Shown here piece after piece: positions 1 through 8,254 of a DNA stretch of 64,000 nt. A program made the translations under genes and the position numbers. Numbering within the stretch: position 1 is the first letter of the stretch; every line of letters starts with the position of its first letter. This stretch comes from Paludisphaera soli (GTDB taxonomy: Bacteria > Planctomycetota > Planctomycetia > Isosphaerales > Isosphaeraceae): contig NZ_JAALJI010000026.1 of the NCBI RefSeq assembly GCF_011064595.1, forward strand, positions 1 through 64,000, in the 5' to 3' direction. The notes beneath the pieces are model-generated. The model was not told where the DNA came from, made no database searches, and saw only the letters and a program-made list of their open reading frames with translations.

Positions 1-80
1 CCGGCGAGGGCCAGGGCCGCCAGCAGGGCCAGGCGGGGCAGCTCCGACCCCCGGAAGAACGGGCTCGGTCGATCATGCAT
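1..80 (-). CDS. Hypothetical protein, N-terminal fragment (cut by window edge)
   Basis: An ATG at 80 opens a frame that runs off the left edge, so only about 26 residues are visible. It begins MHDRPSPFFRGSE, followed by a hydrophobic stretch rich in Leu and Ala that could be a signal anchor. It starts 6 bases after the stop of the second ExbD gene and is therefore probably the last visible member of the ExbB-ExbD-ExbD operon. No family can be named from so little sequence. The start was chosen because it is the first ATG after the exbD stop and leads straight into the hydrophobic segment. Confidence 0.5.
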   Translation of the reverse strand, partial: MHDRPSPFFRGSELPRLALLAALALA

Positions 81-86
81 GGCGGC

Positions 87-566
87 TCAGCCTCCCTCAT
101 CGCCCCGCAGCTCGTCGAAGCTCAGCTTGGGCTCCTTCTTCGCCTTGATGAACGCGTTGGTGAAGGCGTCGATGACCGTCATCAGCTCGGCGTAGCGGAG
201 GTTCGGGTCGACCTTGATGAGGGTCTGGTCGAACGGCGAGTCGGGGTCCTGGAGGTGCCGGTCCAGCTCCTCTTGCAGGGCGGCCGGGTCGTTCGACACG
301 TCCACGTCGGCCACGTTCACCTGCACCAGGCGGCCGGCGTCGTCGGCCCGGAGGACGACCGGGAGCGTCCGCAGGGTGGCCGGCAGCTCGTTTGAAGCGG
401 CGGCGTCGGCCGGCGCGGCCGCCATGGCCGTCGCGGGCTGGGGGGGGAGCAGGTTCATCACGAACTGCCCCTCCACCGGCGCGGCGCGGTAAGTCAGCAC
501 GAAGAAGGTCAGGAGCTGGAACGCCATGTCGAGCATCGGCGCGACCGGCACGTCCGGCCCTTCCAT
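87..566 (-). CDS. exbD: ExbD/TolR biopolymer transport protein (second copy)
   Basis: A protein of 159 residues. ExbD/TolR proteins are single-pass inner-membrane partners of ExbB/TolQ that use the proton gradient to energise outer-membrane import or envelope integrity. The N-terminal helix (about residues 8-27) carries the family's essential membrane aspartate, Asp13, in the context APMLDMAFQLLTFF. The rest is a periplasmic domain ending in a charged tail. The start at 566 is supported by GGAGGG 5-10 bases upstream. It lies 98 bases downstream of the other exbD and is read after it. The N-terminal cytoplasmic tail is very short. An Ala/Pro-rich linker at about residues 41-60 is an unusual insertion. 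Partner and substrate cannot be told from the sequence. Confidence 0.85.
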   Translation of the reverse strand: MEGPDVPVAPMLDMAFQLLTFFVLTYRAAPVEGQFVMNLLPPQPATAMAAAPADAAASNELPATLRTLPVVLRADDAGRLVQVNVADVDVSNDPAALQEELDRHLQDPDSPFDQTLIKVDPNLRYAELMTVIDAFTNAFIKAKKEPKLSFDELRGDEGG

Positions 567-664
567 CTCGATCCCTCCGCGTCGACGTCGCACGGCGCGT
601 CCCCCTTGGTCTCGGTCTGATGCTCGCGTTCGGATGGCTGGATGGATCGGTCGATCGGCGGCGG

Positions 665-1138
665 TCAGCTTCGGATCATGGCCTTGAGGGCGAACTTGCG
701 GAAGCCCTGGGCCTGGCAGGCCTTGATGATCCCCAGGACCGAGCCGAACGTCGTCTCCTTGTCGGCGCGGAGGATGATCGTGGTCGGCAGGCCGGCGGCC
801 GCCGGGTCGAACTTCACGCCCGACGCCTTGAGGCCGAGCTTCACCAGGTCGGCCTGGTGGCGGATCGTCTGGACGGCCTGGTCGATCCCCTGGGCCTCGT
901 CGCCTTGCAGCAGCCGGCCCTCGGAGTCGACGTTGAGGACCAGGCGGTCCTCGGCGATCCGCGAGTCGTCCTCCACCGGCCGGGCGGAGCCGGCGTCGGG
1001 GAGGTTGATCCGCTGGTCGTAGTTGTCGCTGGCGAAGTTGATCACGAGCATGAAGAACGTGATGAGCTGGAAGACGATGTCCAGCAGCGGCGTCAGGTTC
1101 GGCTCCGCCTTCTCCTTGGAGATCACTCCCCCGCTCAT
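665..1138 (-). CDS. exbD: ExbD/TolR biopolymer transport protein (first copy)
   Basis: A 157-residue protein with an N-terminal tail, one transmembrane helix (about residues 14-37) carrying the conserved proton-path aspartate Asp20 (motif NLTPLLDIVFQLITFF), and a periplasmic domain with the usual late motif, here TTIILRADKETTFGSVLGII. It sits 36 bases downstream of the ExbB/TolQ-like gene and upstream of a second, divergent exbD. Two different ExbD subunits behind one ExbB is a common arrangement in Planctomycetes, where the motor may contain both. The family call is firm; the transported substrate is unknown. Confidence 0.9.
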   Translation of the reverse strand: MSGGVISKEKAEPNLTPLLDIVFQLITFFMLVINFASDNYDQRINLPDAGSARPVEDDSRIAEDRLVLNVDSEGRLLQGDEAQGIDQAVQTIRHQADLVKLGLKASGVKFDPAAAGLPTTIILRADKETTFGSVLGIIKACQAQGFRKFALKAMIRS

Positions 1139-1174
1139 CGTGGCGACTCCCCGATCTGGGCTGGGCTGGGCGGT

Positions 1175-2080
1175 TCAGGAGGCGGTCGGCTTGGACGTCG
1201 AGGTGGTCTTGGCGGCGGCGACCAGCGAGTTGATCGTGCGGTCGGCCACGCGGTTGGCCTCGATGCTCATCGCGGCCACTCGGTTGCGGAAAAAGGCGAA
1301 GAAGAAGATCGCCGGGACCGACAGCGACACCCCTTCGAGCGTGATGAACAGGGCCGTCGAGATGCCCGCGGCCACCTTGTCGGGGCGGGGCTGGGCGCCG
1401 GCGGCGGTGGCGATCTCGCGGAAGCTCTCGATCATGCCCCAGACCGTGCCGACCAGCCCGATCATCGGGCCGAGCGTGCCGATGGTCGCCAGGTAGCTGA
1501 TCTTCATCTCCAGCTCGGTGACGATCTCGGCCGAGGTCGTCGCCATCGCCTCCTTGGCCTCGGCCCGGCCGTTGGGGAGGTTGGCGATCCCGGTGCGGAC
1601 CAGCCGCGCCAGGAACGAGTCGTTGTCCCGGCAGAGGTCGTAAGCCTCCTGGAACTTCTTGTCGCGGATCGCCGCTTCGAGCTTCTCGACCAGCGGCGGC
1701 GGCACGGCCTCGCTCACGCGGTACTCGATGAACAGCCGGATCACCAGCGCGGTGAAATAGACCGACAGGAAGACGAGGAAGACGCCGATCGGCCCCGAGG
1801 CCCGGATGGCCCACTGGAGCATGTTCTCGGGCGCGGCCGGGGCCGAGCCCTCCTCGCCGGCGGCGGGCGCGGCCCCCTCCTCGGCCGGGGCGGGGGCCTC
1901 GGCGGCGGGCTCCGGCGCGGGCTCGGCCGGGGCCTCGGCCGCGGGGGCTTCCTCCTTCGCCGGCTCCTGGGCCGACAGGCTCGCCGCGCCCCCGGCCGCC
2001 AGCCAGATCAAGAGGGCGGTCGCCGTCGAGAACGCCAGCCACGCCCCGCCCGCCAGGCGGGCCTCCTGTCGCAGACGCAT
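1175..2080 (-). CDS. exbB: MotA/TolQ/ExbB proton channel family protein
   Basis: A 301-residue inner-membrane proton channel subunit expected to form the pentameric motor around the ExbD proteins encoded just downstream. In order: an N-terminal hydrophobic segment (about 13-36) that looks like a signal peptide or anchor, a low-complexity Ala/Pro/Glu linker (about 38-86), a transmembrane helix (about 96-120), a cytoplasmic region, and the two conserved ExbB helices, GTLGPMIGLVGTVWGMIESF at about 201-220 and a second at about 241-266. The extra N-terminal segment and acidic linker are absent from classical E. coli ExbB. The start at 2080 has a purine-rich GGGGGGAG 6-13 bases upstream and a convincing promoter lies 79-107 bases upstream. 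Confidence 0.88.
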   Translation of the reverse strand: MRLRQEARLAGGAWLAFSTATALLIWLAAGGAASLSAQEPAKEEAPAAEAPAEPAPEPAAEAPAPAEEGAAPAAGEEGSAPAAPENMLQWAIRASGPIGVFLVFLSVYFTALVIRLFIEYRVSEAVPPPLVEKLEAAIRDKKFQEAYDLCRDNDSFLARLVRTGIANLPNGRAEAKEAMATTSAEIVTELEMKISYLATIGTLGPMIGLVGTVWGMIESFREIATAAGAQPRPDKVAAGISTALFITLEGVSLSVPAIFFFAFFRNRVAAMSIEANRVADRTINSLVAAAKTTSTSKPTAS

Positions 2081-2158
2081 GAAACGCTCCCCCCGACCGG
2101 CTCCCAGGGCCGCCGGAAACCTCGATGTGCCTCGACCGAACGCCCGCCCCGCGGATTC

Positions 2159-2187
2159 ACTATCCGACGCCCGCCCGGCGCTGTCAA
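2159..2187 (-). promoter_or_regulatory. Sigma-70-type promoter of the exbB-exbD-exbD operon
   Basis: Read on the minus strand this is TTGACA, a 17-base spacer, then GATAGT. The -35 hexamer matches the consensus perfectly and the -10 differs in two positions. Transcription would start near 2152, leaving a leader of about 70 bases before the exbB start at 2080. Confidence 0.65.
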
Positions 2188-2267
2188 TCCGCCGGAATTC
2201 GGACCCGGGCCGCTCTCCGCTACAATCTACGACGTCCCGCCCGCCGTGCGACCGGGCCGAAGCCAGG

Positions 2268-3527
2268 CTATCGGAAATCCTCGGCGTGGGCGATGACGAA
2301 GCGGGTCGCCCCGGCGACGAGGCTCTCCTCGCAGGCGTACCATCGACCTGCCAGCTCCTCCAGGGCCTGCCCGTGTCGCCGGCAACGTCGTCCGACGTCC
2401 GCGCGACGCCGGGCCGGCCTCCACCATCCTCCCACCATGAGGCCGACGGCCTTCCGGGCGATCGAGGCCCGTTCGACGAACCCCATCGCCTCCAGACCCT
2501 CCAACGCCAGGTGCCATTCATCCTCGGCCGTGCAAGTGAAGAAGTGATCGAACCCCCCATTGCCGACCAATCCGTCCAGCGCAATAACCGCTTCGTACCA
2601 GACCTCGTACCGAGTGCGACTCGCCCTCGGCTTCCGTTCGAGCCGCGCCTCCAAATCGTGCAGGCCGTGATAAGCGAGCAGGCCCTCGCTCGCCCCCTGG
2701 GCGGGGAACTCGTCCGGGCCGTCCAGCAGTCTTTCGAGTGCGGCCAGATCGCGCGGATCGCGATGCGACCCCAGGAGCGGAAGTGTTGGGGCCAGCAAGC
2801 CGTCCGCCGGATGCAGGTCTCCGCCCGGCTCCAACCGTCGAATGAAATCGACGAGTCGGTTTCGCGGCACGAGGACGCCGGCCTCGGCGAGGGCCGAGAG
2901 GGCGCCGGCGAACCAGTCTGGCGGGGACTGCCAACGTGATTCGGCGGCCAGGTACTCGACGGCCCGCTCGCGGTCGATCGCCAGCAGGAGCTTCGCCTCG
3001 TCCCGGCCGCTTCGAGCCGTCTCGTGCTTCGACCGGACCTCCTCGAACATCTCCGCGACGCTCCGCTCCGGGATCCGCCCCAGCCGGGCCGCGACGAGCA
3101 GCCCCTCCATCGCCGCAACGGCCATGCGCTCGTCGAGGTCTCGAAACGCCCGGCGCAGGAAGGGGAGTGCGTCCTCGGTCGCGAGCTTGCCGTACATCCG
3201 CGCCGCCTTCGCCCGGACGGCCTGCATAGGATAGACGAAGAAAGGGGCGAGCCGCGACGCGGCCTCGTGGGGCGGGGCGTCCCCGAGCAGGTCGCAGGCC
3301 CGGTCGAAGGGAGCCTCGCAGATCATGACGCCGCCGGGCCGATCCGCGAGGCGATCGCGGATCGACTCGTCCGCCAGCAGGTCGAGCACCGGGCCGTGGA
3401 CGCGGTCGCCGAGCGCCCGCAACTCCTCCGGCACCGGTGTCTGGGGCTCGTCGGATGAGTCGTCGAAGACGAAGCGTCGGACTTCCTCGGCGATGCGGGC
3501 GTCCCTCCAAAGCTCGGGATCCGTCAT
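2268..3527 (-). CDS. DMP19 (DUF4375) domain protein with HEAT-like N-terminal region
   Basis: A 419-residue soluble protein. The C-terminal part contains the DMP19/DUF4375 signature, GLVGNGGFDHFF followed by an acidic helix and GLEAMGFVERA (about residues 310-350). Members of this family are poorly understood; one eukaryotic-parasite member was described as a DNA mimic. The N-terminal 200 residues are helical, with repeats reminiscent of HEAT/armadillo folds (for instance AVRAKAARMYGKLATEDALPF). No signal peptide or membrane segment is visible. It stands alone between the exbB promoter and a DUF1080 gene. The last 50 residues are Arg-rich and less family-like. Function unknown. Confidence 0.7.
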   Translation of the reverse strand: MTDPELWRDARIAEEVRRFVFDDSSDEPQTPVPEELRALGDRVHGPVLDLLADESIRDRLADRPGGVMICEAPFDRACDLLGDAPPHEAASRLAPFFVYPMQAVRAKAARMYGKLATEDALPFLRRAFRDLDERMAVAAMEGLLVAARLGRIPERSVAEMFEEVRSKHETARSGRDEAKLLLAIDRERAVEYLAAESRWQSPPDWFAGALSALAEAGVLVPRNRLVDFIRRLEPGGDLHPADGLLAPTLPLLGSHRDPRDLAALERLLDGPDEFPAQGASEGLLAYHGLHDLEARLERKPRASRTRYEVWYEAVIALDGLVGNGGFDHFFTCTAEDEWHLALEGLEAMGFVERASIARKAVGLMVGGWWRPARRRADVGRRCRRHGQALEELAGRWYACEESLVAGATRFVIAHAEDFR

Positions 3528-3600
3528 AGGACAGGACCCTTCTGGACGCCCGTGTTCGCCGATCGGCGGCGTACCGGAACAACGAGGCGACGATCGCAGC

Positions 3601-4344
3601 TCACTTCAGTTCCTTGATCGCGATGTTCCGGAACTGGACGAGGCTGGGAGGGCCGGTCCATTCGCCGGCGGAGTTCTTCGCGCCGTGGTGCTGGAGGGCG
3701 AGGCGGCCTTTCGCGGGGAGGTCGGGGATCTCGGCGGCCTCGATGACGACGACGCCGTTGAGGACGGTCGTCACGGTGTTCCCCTTCACGGTGATCTCGA
3801 ACGTGTTCCACTCGCCGACGGGTTTGTCGGCCTGGTGCTTGGGGGTCACGGCGGCGCGGAGTTCGGGGGAGGTGGCGGGGTCGGTGCGGAGGCCGTACAT
3901 CTCGCCCGAGCCGATGGGCCAGCACCAGATGTTGGCCTGGTACGTCCCGTCGCCTCGGAGGAAGACGCCGGAGTCGGAATCCGGCAGCGCGAGCTGGAGC
4001 GGCTTGCCGTGGATGTCGCGGGCGTGGCTGCCGTCGGGGAGGATGTACGGGATGTGCTTGTTGATGAACGGAGTCTCTTTGATCCGCCAGTCGATCCGGA
4101 GCGTGAAGTCGCCGTACTCGCGCTCGGTCCAGAGATTCTTGTCCCCCTTCGCCTCGCTCTCGGCGTCGTAGTCGATCGCGCCGTCGACGACCTTCCAGTG
4201 GCCGCCGTCCCCCTCGGGGACCGTCCAGCCGGCGAGGTCCTTGCCGTTGAAGATCGGGGTGAAGCCGTCGGCGTCCTCGGCCCGGGCGGCCGAGATCGTC
4301 AGCAAGCCCAGGGCGGCGATCGCGGCGAGGCGGATTCCGGTCAT
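3601..4344 (-). CDS. Secreted DUF1080 (3-keto-disaccharide hydrolase-type) protein
   Basis: A 247-residue protein with a clear signal peptide (about residues 1-22, ending SAARA before ED). It consists of one DUF1080 domain, a concanavalin/LamG-like beta-sandwich found in very many copies in Planctomycetes. Recognisable landmarks are FTPIFNGKDLAGW after the signal peptide, a central GVFLRGDGTYQANIW, and NTFEITVKGNTVTTVLNGV near the C-terminus. The family includes 3-keto-glycoside hydrolases and carbohydrate-binding proteins, so a role in periplasmic sugar breakdown is likely but unproven. A longer in-frame ATG exists at 4482, but the start at 4344 places the signal peptide at the N-terminus and has AGGAGA 8-13 bases upstream. 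Confidence 0.85.
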   Translation of the reverse strand: MTGIRLAAIAALGLLTISAARAEDADGFTPIFNGKDLAGWTVPEGDGGHWKVVDGAIDYDAESEAKGDKNLWTEREYGDFTLRIDWRIKETPFINKHIPYILPDGSHARDIHGKPLQLALPDSDSGVFLRGDGTYQANIWCWPIGSGEMYGLRTDPATSPELRAAVTPKHQADKPVGEWNTFEITVKGNTVTTVLNGVVVIEAAEIPDLPAKGRLALQHHGAKNSAGEWTGPPSLVQFRNIAIKELK

Positions 4345-4604
4345 CGGTCGGTCTCCTGTCGGCGTCCGTCGGATTCCCATCCCGGCGAGTCCGGGCCGAC
4401 CTATCGTGGCCTCGCGGCGAGGGCGTCGCAAGGCGCCCTCGCCGAGCGAGTCGGCCGCGAGGATGGGGCCGCCCTCGCGCAATCCCGGAGACGCCCGGAT
4501 GCATCCCGCGACCCGAGGCCATGATCACGATAAGGGATGCTCCGCGCGGGGCGGATCGCCGGCGGCCGAAGCGACGTGGAGAAGACTCGCATAACACGCG
4601 AATG

Positions 4605-4719
4605 CGCGCCGAACGAACCCAATCTCCGGGGGCGAAACGCGATGTTAAGTTGTTTTATCGATATGGCTTGCGTCGATTGGGTTCGTTCTCGGTCGGCGCG
4701 AACGGACCCAATTTTCGGA
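4605..4719. repeat. Three-armed palindromic repeat, copy 1
   Basis: A left arm GAACGAACCCAAT (4611-4623) is repeated in perfect inverse orientation at 4676-4688 and again directly, with one change, at 4700-4712. The last two form a hairpin with an 11-base loop. The same arrangement, with identical spacing of the left arm and the hairpin, recurs 226 bases further on. Confidence 0.7.
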
Positions 4720-4830
4720 TTCGCGACTCGGCCATTCCGCCGCATCGGGACGAGCGTCGGGGCCAGTCGATCCAGGGGCCGTCACCCCGGCGAAATTCTG
4801 CGGGGAGCCCTGTCGGATCGGACTCGAAAG

Positions 4831-4945
4831 CGCGCCGAACGAACCCAATTTCGTGGGCCGATCTCAGTAGGTAACATCAAGGAGATAAATGTTTTACGTC
4901 GATCGGCTTCGTTTTCGGGTCGGCGCGAACGAAGCCGATTTCCGG
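4831..4945. repeat. Three-armed palindromic repeat, copy 2
   Basis: It has the same 115-base layout as copy 1: left arm GAACGAACCCAAT at 4838-4850, and a hairpin whose arms are 4902-4913 and 4928-4939 (ATCGGCTTCGTT with AACGAAGCCGAT, a perfect 12-bp stem). The stem bases differ from copy 1 on both sides in a compensated way, so the structure is conserved while the sequence is not. It lies immediately downstream of the phosphatase stop codon at 4960. Confidence 0.7.
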
Positions 4946-4959
4946 GCGGCTCCGGGCGT

Positions 4960-6915
4960 TCAACGGAGTTCCGGGGCGATGCCGGCGGCCTGGCGGACTT
5001 CGGGGTCGCTCGGTCGTTCGACCAGGGTTTCGGGGCCGGCGGGCTTCTCGATGACGAACGAGTCGGCGACCTCGCCGTCGCGGGTCCAGGCGCGGTAGGT
5101 GAGGCGGCGGGAGGTCTCGTCGATCTCCATGGTCTGATAGGTTGCGGTCCGGGTGCGGCCGACCTCGATGTAGTCGCGCGAAGGCTGGTCGTCGACGAAC
5201 TTGTCGCCCGAGACGGCGACGACGTAGGTGGTCCCTTCCGCCGAGGTCGAGACCCGCTGATGGCCGCGCATCGGGGGCGTGCGGAGGTAGGCGTGGTCGT
5301 GCCCCTGGAGGACAATGTCGACGTGGTGGCGGTCGAAGACGGGGACCCAGTGCTCCCGGATGACGGGGTTGTCCCGGGTCGGGTGGGAGGGGTAGATCGG
5401 GTGGTGGAACATCACGAACTTCCAGTCGGAGCGGGTGTTCGCGAGGGCCTCGTCGAGCCATTCCGCCTGCCGACGCGCCTGGTCGTCGCTCATGACGGCC
5501 GAGGTGCTGTCGAGCACGGCGAAGAAGGCGCCGCCGTAGCGGAAGCTGTAGGCCAGGCCGGGGGTCAGGCCCGGCGGGCCGTCCTGAGGGAGCCGGAAGA
5601 CCGAGTTGTAGAGCCGGGGGCCCTGGTCCAGGTACTCGTGGTTGCCGGCGGCCGGCATCAGCGGGACGCGGTCGAACACCTGCGCCGCGCGGAGGAAGAA
5701 ATGGTCCCAGTTCGTCCGCTCGTTGCCCCGGTCGACGAGGTCGCCGGCCAGGAGGATGAAGTCCAGGCCGGGGTGGCGCCGGGAGGCGGCCGTGAGCAGC
5801 GTCCCCCAGGATTCGAAGCCGGTCTGGGCGTCGCCGAGGTAGAGGAACTCCATCCGCCTCGGGCGCGCGGGGCCGGTCTTGATCGTCCGCCAGGAGCCCC
5901 AATTGGCCGGAGAGCCGTCGCCGACCGAGTAGTAATACGTCGTGTCGGGCTCCAGGCCGTCGACCGTGACGGCGTGACGCAGGACGACCGGGTCGTTGAG
6001 CAGGCCGTCGCAGCGGATCGGGCGGGCGTCCCCCTGGATGGTCCGCATGCCGACCAGGTCGGGGGGCGAGGTCGGGTCGTCCTCGGGCGTCTTGTACTTC
6101 GCCGGGGCGATGCGGACGACGCTCGACGTGACCCGGAGGGAAGTCCGCCAGCTCAGGACGAGCTGCCGCGTCGGGTCCTCGCCGAAACTCACGACCATCT
6201 GGTCGGGCAGGTTCGTGGAGGCGGAATGCGTCTTCCAGACCCGTCCACGGGCCAGCAAGGCCGCGTGGCGACGATCGTGGGCGGGCTGGAGCAGGACCGA
6301 GCCGTCGAGTTCGTCGGGGATCGCGCGGATCGGCCGGTGGCCGTCGTTCGACGCGCTCACGCCGTCGCGGGCGACGACCGCTTTCCAGGTCGCTCCCTCG
6401 TCCGCGACCAGCGCGAGCGCGGCCGGATCGAGGGCCTCGCGACCCGGGAAGGGGCGGACGAAGGCGACGTAGTGGGCCTCGGGCGAGCGATCCAGGCCGT
6501 TGACCCCCAGGCCGATCCAGCCGGCGGGGAACGTCTTCCGGTGCACGTCCCAGGCGAGCCCGTCCACTTCGATCGTCAGGCCCGACGGGCGAAATCCCTG
6601 CTCGGCCAGCCAGAAGGGGGGCGACTTGGGAGGGGCGGCGACGGCGACCATCACCGGGACCTCGGCCCGGAACCGCACGGCGTCGCGCCCGAGGGCGTCG
6701 CGTTCCGAGGCTTCGAGCCACGGGAGGAGCAGGGCCTGGCGGGTCGCGGCGGCGGTCAGCTCGCGTTCCGACTTCACCTGGCTGAGCCGGACGCCCGCAG
6801 CGTCGAGGGTCGCGCGGGGGCCGGGGAGGGCCTCGATGGGCGCGGCGTCCCGGCAGCCGGCGCAAGCCAGGGCCATCAAGACGAACCAACCCCGGCATCG
6901 CTTCCATTCGTGCAT
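4960..6915 (-). CDS. Purple acid phosphatase-like metallophosphoesterase, probable lipoprotein
   Basis: A 651-residue exported protein. Residues 1-21 form a signal peptide ending ACAGC, a plausible though imperfect lipobox with Cys21. A unique N-terminal region runs to about 230, a fibronectin-like purple-acid-phosphatase N-domain spans about 235-345 (VLSWRTS, GLEPDTTYYYSVGDG), and the calcineurin-like domain follows. Its metal-binding motifs are all present: GDAQ (361-364), GDLVDRG (391-397), GNHE (425-428), HHP (504-506) and GHDH (538-541). It should hydrolyse phosphoesters at the cell surface and may supply phosphate to the Pst system encoded 9 kb away, although no Pho box is visible in front of it. 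The start at 6915 is preferred over one at 6972 because of AGGAGGG upstream and the signal peptide. Confidence 0.85.
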   Translation of the reverse strand: MHEWKRCRGWFVLMALACAGCRDAAPIEALPGPRATLDAAGVRLSQVKSERELTAAATRQALLLPWLEASERDALGRDAVRFRAEVPVMVAVAAPPKSPPFWLAEQGFRPSGLTIEVDGLAWDVHRKTFPAGWIGLGVNGLDRSPEAHYVAFVRPFPGREALDPAALALVADEGATWKAVVARDGVSASNDGHRPIRAIPDELDGSVLLQPAHDRRHAALLARGRVWKTHSASTNLPDQMVVSFGEDPTRQLVLSWRTSLRVTSSVVRIAPAKYKTPEDDPTSPPDLVGMRTIQGDARPIRCDGLLNDPVVLRHAVTVDGLEPDTTYYYSVGDGSPANWGSWRTIKTGPARPRRMEFLYLGDAQTGFESWGTLLTAASRRHPGLDFILLAGDLVDRGNERTNWDHFFLRAAQVFDRVPLMPAAGNHEYLDQGPRLYNSVFRLPQDGPPGLTPGLAYSFRYGGAFFAVLDSTSAVMSDDQARRQAEWLDEALANTRSDWKFVMFHHPIYPSHPTRDNPVIREHWVPVFDRHHVDIVLQGHDHAYLRTPPMRGHQRVSTSAEGTTYVVAVSGDKFVDDQPSRDYIEVGRTRTATYQTMEIDETSRRLTYRAWTRDGEVADSFVIEKPAGPETLVERPSDPEVRQAAGIAPELR

Positions 6916-6960
6916 GTTCCGCCGTCCCTCCTGGATCTGGCGCGTCGACTTGAGGAAAGA

Positions 6961-6988
6961 TAGATACCGCATCGGGCCGAGTCTTCAA
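6961..6988 (-). promoter_or_regulatory. Possible promoter of the metallophosphoesterase gene
   Basis: On the minus strand this reads TTGAAG, 16 bases, TATCTA. The spacing is slightly short and both hexamers are imperfect, but it sits 46 bases before the ATG at 6915 in the only intergenic gap available. Confidence 0.35.
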
Positions 6989-7024
6989 ATGGCGATTTGC
7001 CGAGAAGCCACGCCCTTCCCCCTG

Positions 7025-8083
7025 ATGAGACGACGCATGCCGCCGGCCGAACTCGCCCGATTCGCCCAGATCCCGCTCGCCTGGGCCGCTGGCGAGGAAG
7101 TCGACCTGAGGATCTGGGCGGTCGTGGTAGGCCTCGGGATGGCCCTCCTGGCGGTCGAACTGGCCCGGCTGGGACTGCGGGCCCGGCGAGCCTCGCGCGA
7201 CTCGGCGAATCGCGAGGTCGCGACCGGGCCGATCGACAATCCGGCGCTGGGCGTCGTGGACCTTGACCTTGCGCCGAAGGAAGGGAACCCGCACGACCCT
7301 CGCTATTCCCGCTACGTGGGGCCGTTTCGCGACGACCAGCGGACCGACGAGCGGCCGGCGATGCCCTGGCGGCGGGTCGCCTGCCCGCCTTTGCGGGGGC
7401 GGGTCGCGCTGGTCTCTCTGTTCGTCGGGGCCGACGGCGTGGGCTGGAGCGAGGAGGAGGTCGCCCGGCACCTGGCGGCCCTCGACCGCGCGGCGAGGTG
7501 GATGGAGCAGGAGGCCGGCCGGTATGGCGCGAGCCTCGGCGTGGGGACGGCCGAGGTGTATTTTCAGGTGGACGGCGAGACGACCCCCGAGGTGGACATG
7601 GTGGTCGCCCAGAGCGGCGGCGAGGTCGGCCTGTTCGAGGCCGACATGACCGTCCGCGCCCTGACCCTGATGAGCCGGGCCGCCGCCGAGCTGGGATTCC
7701 GCGACGCGGTGGACTTCGTCCAGGAGGTCGCCGCGAGGCTCCCCGGATCGACCGCGGCCTGGCTCCTGCACCTGCGGCTGGCCGGGCGGTCGTTCGCCGT
7801 GCCGCTGGATCGGACCGAGCTGGACGGCGTGGGCCTGGCCTTCTGCCACGCCCGCCAGGCCAACTTCACCGAGCCCCTGATCCGCCCCCCCGCCCCCCGC
7901 GCGGCGGTGCTCGCCCACGAGGTCCTCCACCTCTTCGGCGCCCAGGACAAGTACGGCTGGCCGCTCTCCCACTTCCCTCCCCGCACCGTGACCCGCCGCG
8001 ACGTGATGCGCCTCGACACCGAGCGGCTTTCCGAACTCCGGGTCGACCCCCTGACCGCGGGCGAGCTGGGGTGGACCCCCTGA
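7025..8083 (+). CDS. Membrane-anchored zinc metallopeptidase-like protein (HExxHxxGxxD)
   Basis: A 352-residue protein with one predicted membrane helix near the N-terminus (about residues 29-51) followed by a soluble domain. The sequence HEVLHLFGAQD (298-308) fits the zinc-binding HExxHxxGxxD signature of metzincin-like peptidases, in which the third ligand would be Asp308. No named peptidase family is recognised beyond this signature, and the substrate is unknown. It diverges from the phosphatase gene. The start is uncertain: in-frame ATGs at 6989, 7025 and 7037 all lack a good ribosome binding site. The middle one is given because it keeps the anchor helix near the N-terminus. The motif assignment is sound; peptidase activity is inference. 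Confidence 0.65.
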   Translation: MRRRMPPAELARFAQIPLAWAAGEEVDLRIWAVVVGLGMALLAVELARLGLRARRASRDSANREVATGPIDNPALGVVDLDLAPKEGNPHDPRYSRYVGPFRDDQRTDERPAMPWRRVACPPLRGRVALVSLFVGADGVGWSEEEVARHLAALDRAARWMEQEAGRYGASLGVGTAEVYFQVDGETTPEVDMVVAQSGGEVGLFEADMTVRALTLMSRAAAELGFRDAVDFVQEVAARLPGSTAAWLLHLRLAGRSFAVPLDRTELDGVGLAFCHARQANFTEPLIRPPAPRAAVLAHEVLHLFGAQDKYGWPLSHFPPRTVTRRDVMRLDTERLSELRVDPLTAGELGWTP

Positions 8084-8141
8084 ACCTTCGGCCGACGCAA
8101 GGCGTCCGTAGATTCGTCGGATCGCCATCGCTCGATGCGGC

Positions 8142-8170
8142 TGGATTCGGGGCCCGCGCCGGGATACGAT
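8142..8170 (+). promoter_or_regulatory. Possible promoter of the 8255 membrane protein gene
   Basis: TGGATT, 17 bases, TACGAT, ending 84 bases before the ATG at 8255. Only the spacing and the -10 element are persuasive. Confidence 0.3.
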
Positions 8171-8254
8171 GGCCGCGGAATCCTCTCCCCCCGTTGGTGC
8201 ACTGACGCGTCCCGCCTCCCGCGTCCCGTTTCGGCTCCCGACCGAGGAGCAACC

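Larger units (their letters stand above)
4345..4959. other. 615-base intergenic region with palindromic repeats
   Basis: No credible gene. The half nearer the DUF1080 gene holds a perfect 10-bp inverted repeat (4416-4425 with 4434-4443, 8-base loop) in the probable DUF1080 leader. The other half holds the two 115-bp repeat copies described separately, and it is noticeably less GC-rich than its surroundings. Short open frames here encode only repeat-derived peptides. Confidence 0.6.
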
